Source: an uncultured Chloroflexota bacterium (GTDB lineage: Bacteria; Chloroflexota; Anaerolineae; Aggregatilineales; Phototrophicaceae). From it: DNA of 56,402 nucleotides. The stretch is taken from positions 1-56,402 of the forward strand of contig CALKIA010000328.1 in NCBI GenBank assembly GCA_937988705.1. The letters are read 5' to 3'. Of the stretch, positions 41,029 through 49,142 are shown in pieces (the first letter of the stretch is position 1; the number at the start of each line of letters is the position of its first letter). A program made the position numbers and the translations under genes. Below the pieces are notes generated by a model. The model had not been told where the DNA came from, made no database searches, and worked only from the letters and a program-made list of their open reading frames with translations.

Positions 41029-42516
41029 ATGGCGCATAACTCGAGTGGAAAAGTGCGTGCCGAAGCGATCGCTGAACTAGCGCAGAAGCTGGTTGATCGT
41101 GCAAGTTTGTCGTACGTTGACATGGTCGACTTGATGGGCAAACGCGTCAACCGAGTACTTGGATATGACTTGGGCTATAGTATGGACCGATTCAACCGCA
41201 CGTTTCGCGCTCATGATAAAGTCGAAAACCGGACGTACGATGTGCGAGAGTTGTGCGCGTTCATCTATGTTTTGACTGAACAAGTATCTCCACATGAACG
41301 ATGCACAGCTGAGGAGGCGTTTCAGTTATTCAACCTAGCGCGCGTGCCGCTCGAAGAGTTTAAGCAGCTAAAAGTGTTCTACTCCGAAAGAGAGTATCGT
41401 GCTGCATGGCAACCTTACTTACATATAGAACACGATGCTGAGGATTTTGAGAAAGACCCGAGCTTCCTCAAGCCGATTTACCCGTACATGGTGATCGGGC
41501 GTGATAAAGATATTGACAATCTTCACATGCGTTTGGGGGTGAATTACGAAAAAGTGCGTTTACCAATCACTGTAGTGCGCGGTTGGCCAGGAGTTGGCAA
41601 AACCACTGTCATCAATCGTATCGTTCATGACGAACGACAGGTTTTGCGATCTCTTTATCCCGATGGCATCCTGTGGACAACGATGGGTCCCGATGGAGAT
41701 GCAGTGGCTGCACTCCGTAACTGGGCGCGGCAAATCGGCGCTGGGCACATCGAGATGTTGCAGGATGAAAAAGAAGTTGTGGAGCAGATGCGATTCTTCC
41801 TGCAGGGTAAACGTGTGTTACTTGTCATTGATGATGTCTGGAAACAGAAACAGAGTAATATGTTTCAGCAGCTCTCAAGCGGCCAGACGACGTTTTTATT
41901 TGCCACCCGGTTCACAGAGCTTGCAATAGAGATCGGCGGACGTGAGAATGTGTATTTTCTGGATATACTGAACCGCAAAGCATCGCTAGACTTGCTGCAG
42001 GTCTTCTCCCCAAATGTTTACCGCGAATATGAAACTGAACTTGACGCTCTGGTTGAGACTCTTGAAGGGCTACCACTGGCGTTACGGGTGGCCGGTCGTC
42101 TCATGGAAGAAGAACATTTCCTTGGCTTTGACCTTGCCGTCTTGATCAGCGAATTGCAGACAGACTTTAGCAAAATTGGCAATGTGCCAGCGTCAGAACG
42201 CTTTGACGAAGCTACCGGTCAGACACCCACTATCAGCTTGCTGTTTAGACGAAGTATTCAGACCCTTGCACCCTTGGATCAGGAAGCATTCGTGTGCTTG
42301 GGGGGCTTTGCACCAAAACCAGCAACTTTTCATTTAAGGGCTATGGAGCACGTCTGTAAGTTGACAAATCCTCAGTCTACCGCGCGAGCGCTAGTAGGAC
42401 GCGGATTGTTAGAACCCCTCGGCGAAGGACGCTTTCAGATGCATTACACACTTTCAATGTATGCTGCTCATCTGCTAAATACAGGTGGTGCGGATCTGAG
42501 ATATCCACAGATGTGA
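41029..42516 (+). CDS. NB-ARC (STAND) ATPase with N-terminal HTH-like domain
   Basis: A 495-aa apoptotic-ATPase-like switch protein. Residues 1-120 form a helical, probably DNA-binding or adaptor domain, with the CTAEEAFQLFNLARVPLEE block that often precedes NB-ARC in bacteria. The NB-ARC core has Walker A GWPGVGKT (185-192), Walker B VLLVIDDVW (263-271), FLFATR and GLPLAL (about 350), then a winged-helix part. Unlike most relatives it stops there: the TPR sensor is not on the same chain but on two following genes, each overlapping by 4 nt. GGAG is 8 nt before the ATG. Confidence 0.88.
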   Translation: MAHNSSGKVRAEAIAELAQKLVDRASLSYVDMVDLMGKRVNRVLGYDLGYSMDRFNRTFRAHDKVENRTYDVRELCAFIYVLTEQVSPHERCTAEEAFQLFNLARVPLEEFKQLKVFYSEREYRAAWQPYLHIEHDAEDFEKDPSFLKPIYPYMVIGRDKDIDNLHMRLGVNYEKVRLPITVVRGWPGVGKTTVINRIVHDERQVLRSLYPDGILWTTMGPDGDAVAALRNWARQIGAGHIEMLQDEKEVVEQMRFFLQGKRVLLVIDDVWKQKQSNMFQQLSSGQTTFLFATRFTELAIEIGGRENVYFLDILNRKASLDLLQVFSPNVYREYETELDALVETLEGLPLALRVAGRLMEEEHFLGFDLAVLISELQTDFSKIGNVPASERFDEATGQTPTISLLFRRSIQTLAPLDQEAFVCLGGFAPKPATFHLRAMEHVCKLTNPQSTARALVGRGLLEPLGEGRFQMHYTLSMYAAHLLNTGGADLRYPQM

Positions 42517-43751
42517 CGATCTTAACTATGGAAAAGTCACTTACTCCCGTTGAACAGCAGCAACTCAAGGTTGCACAGTATTACCTAACGCTCTTGATGG
42601 AATCAAACGCTTTAGAGCAGCAGGGAGAACTCCAGAAAGCCATCGGTTGGCTGGAAGCGAATGATCGAGGATTGGCACAAATCCGGAGTGCATTTAAAGC
42701 GATGGTGCGCGTCAGTCATAATCGCGAAGCTGCTTACCTATGCTCGGCGTACCCATATTACGCGCCAGCTCCATTGGCGCTGAATCTCGGAACTCCCGTA
42801 TTCATTCAATGGTTGCGAACTGCTCAAGAAATGTCAAAAGCGCTCAATGAGATCGAAGCCTATGGCCGACATACGTTTAATCTCGGCATTGCCTATTTTC
42901 GACTCGGTCAATACACGCTCGCACTTGAGTATACGCACGAAGCGCTTGAGCGGTATCGTGCAACGCAGGATCAGACACTTATAGCTGATTCGCTAGGCAA
43001 TGTGAGCATCATCTATCGAAATCATGGTCGCTACGAAGACGCACGACGGTATGCCGAAGAAGCTCTTCAGATTGCGGAAAAATCGCAAACTTTGTCTGTG
43101 ATCGCCCACCAGCTAGGAAACTTGGCGCTGATCGCGATTCAGATGCGCCAGTATCAAGAAGCAGTTGAACTCTTGGAACGCGCTCTGGGCATTTCGCGTT
43201 CTATTCAAGATGTTACAAATGTCTTGAATCACTTAAGTAATCTTGGGGAAGCACACCGCCGTAACGGGAATTCAGACGTGGCACTGATTTACTATCAGGA
43301 TGCGCTAAACCTTGCTCGCGAGTTAGGCGATGAGGCGAGTATAGGCAACCAATTGAACAATATGGGACTGGTTTACGCGCACCAAGGGAGGCATTCTGAG
43401 GCGGATGTGCACTATCTTCATGCTCTGCAAGTTAGCCGCGCTTTGGGTGATAAACGTGCGGAGGGCCATCGATTAGGGAATCTGGGCAGTTTGTACTACC
43501 GCGTGGAACAGTACGAAAAAGCCATACCTTACTATGAGCAGTGCCTGCAAGTGTTAGAAACAATCGGCCATAGACCCGCAATGGAAATTGCGCTCAGCAA
43601 TTTAGGAATGGCCTATGTACAAAATGGTGAAATCGAGCGTGGAAAATCGCGACTAGAGAGAGCGTTAAAGATTTCGATCGAGCTGGGTGATACTTATGCC
43701 CAAGAACTCAATCGCGCTCGTCTTGAGCAGTTCTGCGGCGGTGACCTATGA
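42513..43751 (+). CDS. TPR-repeat protein (sensor half of the split STAND system, first)
   Basis: A 412-aa protein starting at a GTG that overlaps the NB-ARC stop (GTGA); an ATG at 42528 is an alternative. It is built of about eight TPR hairpins with the NLG/LGN rhythm (GRHTFNLGIAYFRLGQYTLA, HQLGNLALIAIQMRQYQEA, LNNMGLVYAHQGRHSEA). There is no enzyme motif, signal peptide or membrane helix. As a TPR superhelix it would bind a peptide or protein and so could be the ligand arm of the NB-ARC ATPase. The next gene overlaps by 4 nt. Confidence 0.86.
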   Translation: MTILTMEKSLTPVEQQQLKVAQYYLTLLMESNALEQQGELQKAIGWLEANDRGLAQIRSAFKAMVRVSHNREAAYLCSAYPYYAPAPLALNLGTPVFIQWLRTAQEMSKALNEIEAYGRHTFNLGIAYFRLGQYTLALEYTHEALERYRATQDQTLIADSLGNVSIIYRNHGRYEDARRYAEEALQIAEKSQTLSVIAHQLGNLALIAIQMRQYQEAVELLERALGISRSIQDVTNVLNHLSNLGEAHRRNGNSDVALIYYQDALNLARELGDEASIGNQLNNMGLVYAHQGRHSEADVHYLHALQVSRALGDKRAEGHRLGNLGSLYYRVEQYEKAIPYYEQCLQVLETIGHRPAMEIALSNLGMAYVQNGEIERGKSRLERALKISIELGDTYAQELNRARLEQFCGGDL

Positions 43752-45415
43752 TTCACCACGCTCACGCTGAGTATTATTTGCAGCTTCTGGATGAAATTAA
43801 CCAACTGTACCGACAGGGGGGTAATCACATCAATGAAGCAATTCGTCAGCTCGAGGAAGAATGGGGACAGATTGAACGGGGACAGCAGTGGAGCGCATCG
43901 CAATCACTGCACGATGATGCCGCTGCGCAGTTATGTGAAGATTACGCCGATCTTGGCGCTGATATCCTCATGTTTATGAAAGATGCAGCTAGGCTTGTTC
44001 GTTGGTCAACCTCTGCACTGGCTGCTGCCCGACGTCTAGGCCTCCGCACTACCGAATCCGCTCATCTAGGTAATCTAGGTATTATCCATCGAAATCGCGG
44101 CCTATTTAAGCAGGCAAAGCTCTACTTCGAGCAAGCACTTAACGTAGCACGCGAGCTTGATGACGAACGACTTGTTGGTGTATGGTCGGGCAATCTGGCG
44201 GGTGTATTGATAGAAGTAGGCGAGGTTGACCAGGCTATTCTGCTTCTCAATGTAGCTCTCAAATCGGCTCGGCATACTTCTGACAAGCGCCTCGAGGCGA
44301 CTTGGCTTGGTAATCTTGGCCTTGCTCATTCGTTCGGGGAACAGCTCGAAGAGGCGATGATCTACTATACACATGCCTTAGGGATACAGCGTGCAATAGG
44401 GGATCGGCGTGCTGAAGGACAAACCTTGGGCAATATCGCCAATGTGTACGCAGAGCAGGAAAAGCACGACGAAGCTTTACGCACATATTTGTCCGCGCTC
44501 GATATCGCTCAAGCATTGAACGATACAGGATATGAAGGTAAGTGGTTAGGGAACATAGCTACGATCTATGTAGCCTTGGGCGATTACAGGAGCGCGGCAG
44601 CACATCACACCGAGGCTTTGCGCTGCTTTCGTTCAACAGGGGACATGTTGGCAATGAAAACCGATCTCGGTAATCTAGCTGGAGTCTTACGTGTGTTGGG
44701 AGAATATGATCATGCAGAATCATGCTATTTGGAGCTGCTACAGATCAGCGAGGTTCTCGAAGATGAACGTGGGGAAATCAATGCATTACAAGGCTTGGGA
44801 CTCGTTATGCGATCTGCTGAGCGGCTTGAGGAAGCAAAAGTGTGTTTTGAATATGCGCTCAGTCTCGCTAAAAGCTTGGAAGATATTGATCAGCAGGGGA
44901 TATTACTCGGCCACTTGGGAACAATTTATTACAGCATATTAGATTACGAAAAATCACTGGAACTGCATCGGAATGCTCTTGAGATAGCGCGAGTAAGGGG
45001 CGATCTTGCCGCAGCGGCCATGCATCTGGCCAATCTTGCGAATACATTGAATGCAGTAGGACATGCCGAGGACAGTATTGCCTGCGCGGAAGAAGCACTT
45101 GCATTACATCAGGCTCTTCATCATCGTCGTATGGTAGGTGCTACAATAGGCATCCTAGGGAACGCCTATTTCTCCCTAAAGCGCTACGCTGAGGCAATTG
45201 GGCACTTTGAAGATGCAAAGGCAATTGCTCTAGAAGTTGGCGATCAATTAAATGTAGCTCACTGGAATGCCAATCTCGGATATACATTTGCGGCTCTAAG
45301 CGAGAAAGACAAGGCGTCTCAGCATTTCCTCAGTGCAGAAGAAGTTTACATGATGCTTAAACTCACGACACAGGTTGCCACAGTGCAAAAGGCTCGACAC
45401 GGAATCGGTAACTAG
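43748..45415 (+). CDS. TPR-repeat protein (sensor half of the split STAND system, second)
   Basis: A 555-aa TPR protein whose ATG overlaps the previous stop (ATGA). It has about eleven repeats of the same type as the preceding gene (SAHLGNLGIIHRNRGLFKQA, TWLGNLGLAHSFGEQLEEA, LGNIANVYAEQEKHDEA), so the two probably arose by duplication or by splitting of one long TPR array. Its N-terminal region (YYLQLLDEINQLYRQGG) parallels the start of the upstream TPR gene (YYLTLLMESNALEQQGE), supporting duplication. Probably cytoplasmic; third gene in the operon. Confidence 0.86.
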   Translation: MIHHAHAEYYLQLLDEINQLYRQGGNHINEAIRQLEEEWGQIERGQQWSASQSLHDDAAAQLCEDYADLGADILMFMKDAARLVRWSTSALAAARRLGLRTTESAHLGNLGIIHRNRGLFKQAKLYFEQALNVARELDDERLVGVWSGNLAGVLIEVGEVDQAILLLNVALKSARHTSDKRLEATWLGNLGLAHSFGEQLEEAMIYYTHALGIQRAIGDRRAEGQTLGNIANVYAEQEKHDEALRTYLSALDIAQALNDTGYEGKWLGNIATIYVALGDYRSAAAHHTEALRCFRSTGDMLAMKTDLGNLAGVLRVLGEYDHAESCYLELLQISEVLEDERGEINALQGLGLVMRSAERLEEAKVCFEYALSLAKSLEDIDQQGILLGHLGTIYYSILDYEKSLELHRNALEIARVRGDLAAAAMHLANLANTLNAVGHAEDSIACAEEALALHQALHHRRMVGATIGILGNAYFSLKRYAEAIGHFEDAKAIALEVGDQLNVAHWNANLGYTFAALSEKDKASQHFLSAEEVYMMLKLTTQVATVQKARHGIGN

Positions 45416-45519
45416 CGGATCGTGACAATACAAAACCAAAGATCTAGTAGATACTGTAACCTGATCCAGTTCGCTTGTACCATCACGTAGAGAACACCGC
45501 CTTTAGATAAAAAGGAAAC

Positions 45520-45566
45520 TTGGTTACACAACTGCTATAGAAGTGTAACCAAAAATGTGGTAAAAT
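45520..45566 (+). promoter_or_regulatory. Inverted repeat over a probable integrase promoter
   Basis: TTGGTTACAC (45520-45529) and GTGTAACCAA (45543-45552) are perfect 10-bp arms 13 nt apart; TAAAAT (45561-45566) follows as a -10. The arms cover the -35 zone, so the site may be an autoregulatory operator; arm size and spacing also suit a tyrosine recombinase core site. Confidence 0.55.
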
Positions 45567-45604
45567 AGGGGTAATAACGGGTAACAAAGGCTCAGAATTG
45601 CCCC

Positions 45605-46651
45605 ATGAAATCCTCCAATTCACCCCATTCCTCGATCATTTTCACCTCACAAGCCATCAGTTCCGCTCTCCAAAGCGCCGTTCAACTGTGGGCGGATGCC
45701 AGCACCGATGCGACCAGTAGTCGCCGTAACGACTTACGCCGCGACAAGGTCGCCGCGTTGACAGGTCTGAGTGGGAAAGCGCTCGGCTTCTTCGCATTCA
45801 TCCCCAAGTCGCCGCAGGAGGTCACGCCCGTCGATGTCAAGGCGTGGCAGGAGCATCTGGAAGCCGCGGGCTTGTCGGCGGCGAGTGTGTACGCGCGCAT
45901 CAGTCGCTTATCGTCGTTCTTCGAATGGCTGATGACCGAACCTACTTTCCGTGAGCAAATCAAGCTAAATCCGTGTACGCTGAGCCGCCCGAAAGCGCCG
46001 AAGCCGTACCAGTCAGAGAAGACGAAGGCGCTCACTGACGAGCAGGCACGGGCGTTGCTGCTCATCGTCAAGATCGAGGCAGATTCAGGCGATGTGGCGG
46101 CGAAGCGCGACTATGCCATGCTGCGCTTCTTCTTTGCGACTGGGAAGCGGCGTGAGGAGATTGTGCGCCTGCAATGGGGTGATGTACGGATGCAGCGTGA
46201 TGGAATCGTCATTACGGCGAAGCACAAGGGCGGCATCTACAGCGCATCGGAGGTGCGGGATGCGGGTGTCCGCTCCGCGCTGATCGATTATCTGAAGGCA
46301 TCAGGGCGCTGGGATGACAGCGAGGGCGTGCCAAAGCTCGACGAGGAAGAGCCGCTGTGGCTGCGGCACGACAATGCGGCGAAAGTCAGGGCAGCCGTGA
46401 CTTCACACGGTTTCGCCAAAGCGGTCAAGCGGTATGCGGAGCGGGCAGGGATAGTGGATTTTCATCTGCACCAGACGCGACATACAGTCGCGCGGATGGT
46501 GGGGGAAGAGAGCGGGAGTCTCGCTGAAGTGCAGACGGTGCTGGGGCATCAAAATCAGGCGACGACGCGTGTGTACTTGCAGCGGGTGGCGGTGAAGCGG
46601 GATCGGTACAGCGAGAGTATCGCGTCGCGGTTGGAGGGGGATGACGCATAA
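45605..46651 (+). CDS. Tyrosine recombinase/integrase (XerD-like)
   Basis: A 348-aa site-specific recombinase. The N-terminal SAM-like core-binding domain spans about 15-130. The catalytic domain shows the full active site: Arg182 in TGKRREEI, Lys in ITAKHKGG (about 205), His289-x-x-Arg292 in HLHQTRH, His315 in LGHQ and the nucleophile Tyr324 in RVYLQ. It should be active. It stands directly upstream of a type I restriction operon, a common place for mobility or specificity-switching recombinases. A hairpin follows its stop. Confidence 0.92.
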   Translation: MKSSNSPHSSIIFTSQAISSALQSAVQLWADASTDATSSRRNDLRRDKVAALTGLSGKALGFFAFIPKSPQEVTPVDVKAWQEHLEAAGLSAASVYARISRLSSFFEWLMTEPTFREQIKLNPCTLSRPKAPKPYQSEKTKALTDEQARALLLIVKIEADSGDVAAKRDYAMLRFFFATGKRREEIVRLQWGDVRMQRDGIVITAKHKGGIYSASEVRDAGVRSALIDYLKASGRWDDSEGVPKLDEEEPLWLRHDNAAKVRAAVTSHGFAKAVKRYAERAGIVDFHLHQTRHTVARMVGEESGSLAEVQTVLGHQNQATTRVYLQRVAVKRDRYSESIASRLEGDDA

Positions 46652-46701
46652 TGTATTCGCTACTTTGAAAACCGTTTTCTGATGCTTTATAAATCCATGA
46701 A

Positions 46702-46728
46702 AAATTCACGCACATAGCGTGAATTTTG
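46702..46728. terminator. Hairpin after the integrase gene
   Basis: AAAATTCACGC and GCGTGAATTTT are perfect 11-bp arms with a 5-nt loop; the A/T ends make a bidirectional terminator possible. A partial copy of one arm (CGTGAATTAA) occurs 30 bp further on. Confidence 0.7.
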
Positions 46729-46800
46729 ATGTTACACTCCTTACGTGAATTAATAAGGTGCTATTCGCAATAGACTAGAAATCCAACACCAGGATATTTC

Positions 46801-49137
46801 ATGCAGCAACCACAACTGAGCTGGGTCGCTAACTTCATCTGGGGAATCGCTGATGATGTTTTGCGCGATCTCTATGTCCGCGGCAAGTACCGCGATGTCA
46901 TACTACCGATGACCGTCCTGCGCCGCCTTGATGCTGTCCTCGAACCCACTAAGCAGGATGTTCTCACTATGAAAGCGCGCCTTGATGAGGCTCAGATTGC
47001 CCATCAGGATATGGCGCTGCGGCAGGCCTCTAAGCAAGCCTTCTACAACACATCCCCGTATACAATGCGCGATTTGCTGAGCCGCGCGAAGCAGGGCCAG
47101 CTGCGGCAGGACTTCGAGCTGTACCTCGATGGATTCTCGCCCAATGTGCAGGACATTTTGAACAGCTTCGAGTTCCGCAATCAGATCTCGCGTCTGACGA
47201 AAGCCGATGTGCTGGGCACGCTGCTGGAGAAACTCCTCGATGAGGCGATCAATCTCGGCCCGAAGCCAATTTTCAATATAGATGGCTCCGTTAAGCAGCC
47301 GGGGTTGGATAACCACGCGATGGGAACGATTTTCGAGGAACTGGTGCGGCGCTTCAACGAGGAAAACAACGAAGAGGCCGGCGAACACTGGACGCCACGC
47401 GATGCGGTGCGCCTGATGGCCAAACTGATTTTTCAGCCAATTGCCGAGCAGATCGCTTCTGGGACGTACCTACTGTACGACGGGGCGTGCGGCACGGGTG
47501 GTATGCTGACCGTCGCCGAAGAGACGCTTAAAGAACTGGCGGACGCGCAAGGCAAACAGGTCTCGACGCACTTGTATGGGCAAGAGATCAACGCAGAGAC
47601 ATATGCGATCTGTAAAGCCGACCTGCTGCTGAAAGGCGAGGGCGATGCGGCAGATAACATTGTGGGCGGCCCCGAACATTCGACGCTGGTGGCAGATGCG
47701 TTCAGCCGGCGGGAGTTTGACTTCATGCTGTCCAATCCGCCATATGGCAAGAGTTGGAAAAGCGATCTGGAGCGGATGGGCGGCAAAGATGGTATCAAAG
47801 ACCCGCGCTTCATGGTGGAACACAACGGCGATCCCGAATTCTCGCTGATCACCCGGTCGAGCGATGGGCAGATGCTGTTCCTCGCTAACCTGCTGAGCAA
47901 GATGAAGCAGGATACGGTGCTGGGCAGTCGGATTGCCGAAGTCCATAACGGATCGTCGCTGTTCACGGGGGATGCGGGCCAAGGCGAGAGCAATATCCGG
48001 CGCTGGATCATCGAGAATGACTGGCTGGAGGCGATTGTCGCGCTGCCGCTGAACATGTTCTACAACACGGGTATCGCCACCTACATCTGGGTGCTGACTA
48101 ATCGCAAACCGGAACATCGCCGGGGCAAAGTTCAATTGATTGATGCGACGCAGTGGTATAAGCCGCTGCGCAAGAACCTCGGCAAGAAGAACTGTGAGCT
48201 GTCGGACGCGGATATCGAGCGGATTTGCGCGACGTTCCTCGCCTTCGAAGAGACGGAACAGTCGAAGATCTTCCCGAACGAGGCGTTTGGCTACAGCAAA
48301 GTGCGTGTGGAACGTCCGCTGCGGCTGCGCAGCCAGTTCACGCTCAAGGCGATCAACGGGCTGCAATTCGCATCCGGTGACGAGGCGCTGCGGGCCGAGC
48401 TCTATGACGAATTCGGCGAAGACCTGTTCACGAGTTTCTCGACCGTGCGCGCCCGCGTGGAAGCGTGGCTGAATGCCTGGGGTGCGACGGAAGAAGACGA
48501 AGAGGGCAGCGCGCCGAAAACAGCGCTGCCGGAGAAGACGCGCAAGAAACTGCTGGACGCAAGTACATGGGCGCGTGACGGGCTGCTGTATGACGTGGCG
48601 AGCGCCCTGCGCGGCGAACTAGGCGATGAGCTGTACGACGACTACAACGACTTCCGCGACCGGGTGGACGCGGCGCTGGTGAAGCTGCGGTACAAGCTGG
48701 GGGCGGCAGACAAGAAGCTGATTCTCGGCGCGGTGAGCTGGCGCGCGGACGACGCGCCGCCGGTGATCAAGAAAGTGTACAAGCCGGGGCAGGCACAGCC
48801 TGACCCGATCCACGGGCGATTTGCGGCAGAGGTGAATGGCGCAGCGACGGTGGTGGAATACGAGCCGGACAGCGACTTGCGCGACACCGAGCAAATACCG
48901 CTGCTGGAGCAGGGCGGTATCGAGGCGTTCGTCGAACGCGAGGTGCTGCCCTATGTGCCGGATGCGTGGATTGAGGGAAGCGCGACGGCCGTGGGCTACG
49001 AGATTTCGTTCACGCGCTACTTCTACAAGCCGCAGCAGCTGCGGGAACTGCATGAGATCCGCGCCGAGATACTGGCGCTCGAACAGGAAACCGAAGGCTT
49101 ACTCGATCAGATTTTGAATTTAGGGAAGGGAAACTAA
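46801..49137 (+). CDS. hsdM: Type I restriction-modification methyltransferase subunit HsdM
   Basis: N6-adenine DNA methyltransferase of 778 aa, the modification subunit that with HsdS methylates the host site. The N-terminal HsdM domain (VLRDLYVRGKYRDVILPMTV) leads to GEHWTPRDAVRLMAKL, SAM motif I DGACGTGGM (227-235), and motif IV NPPYG (312-316). It is longer than the roughly 500-residue classic HsdM, with a C-terminal extension from about 530 ending in a coiled coil (LRELHEIRAEILALEQETEG). ATG 46801. The DUF262 gene starts 5 nt after its stop, so the whole locus is one operon. Confidence 0.94.
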   Translation: MQQPQLSWVANFIWGIADDVLRDLYVRGKYRDVILPMTVLRRLDAVLEPTKQDVLTMKARLDEAQIAHQDMALRQASKQAFYNTSPYTMRDLLSRAKQGQLRQDFELYLDGFSPNVQDILNSFEFRNQISRLTKADVLGTLLEKLLDEAINLGPKPIFNIDGSVKQPGLDNHAMGTIFEELVRRFNEENNEEAGEHWTPRDAVRLMAKLIFQPIAEQIASGTYLLYDGACGTGGMLTVAEETLKELADAQGKQVSTHLYGQEINAETYAICKADLLLKGEGDAADNIVGGPEHSTLVADAFSRREFDFMLSNPPYGKSWKSDLERMGGKDGIKDPRFMVEHNGDPEFSLITRSSDGQMLFLANLLSKMKQDTVLGSRIAEVHNGSSLFTGDAGQGESNIRRWIIENDWLEAIVALPLNMFYNTGIATYIWVLTNRKPEHRRGKVQLIDATQWYKPLRKNLGKKNCELSDADIERICATFLAFEETEQSKIFPNEAFGYSKVRVERPLRLRSQFTLKAINGLQFASGDEALRAELYDEFGEDLFTSFSTVRARVEAWLNAWGATEEDEEGSAPKTALPEKTRKKLLDASTWARDGLLYDVASALRGELGDELYDDYNDFRDRVDAALVKLRYKLGAADKKLILGAVSWRADDAPPVIKKVYKPGQAQPDPIHGRFAAEVNGAATVVEYEPDSDLRDTEQIPLLEQGGIEAFVEREVLPYVPDAWIEGSATAVGYEISFTRYFYKPQQLRELHEIRAEILALEQETEGLLDQILNLGKGN

Positions 49138-49142
49138 CGCCC

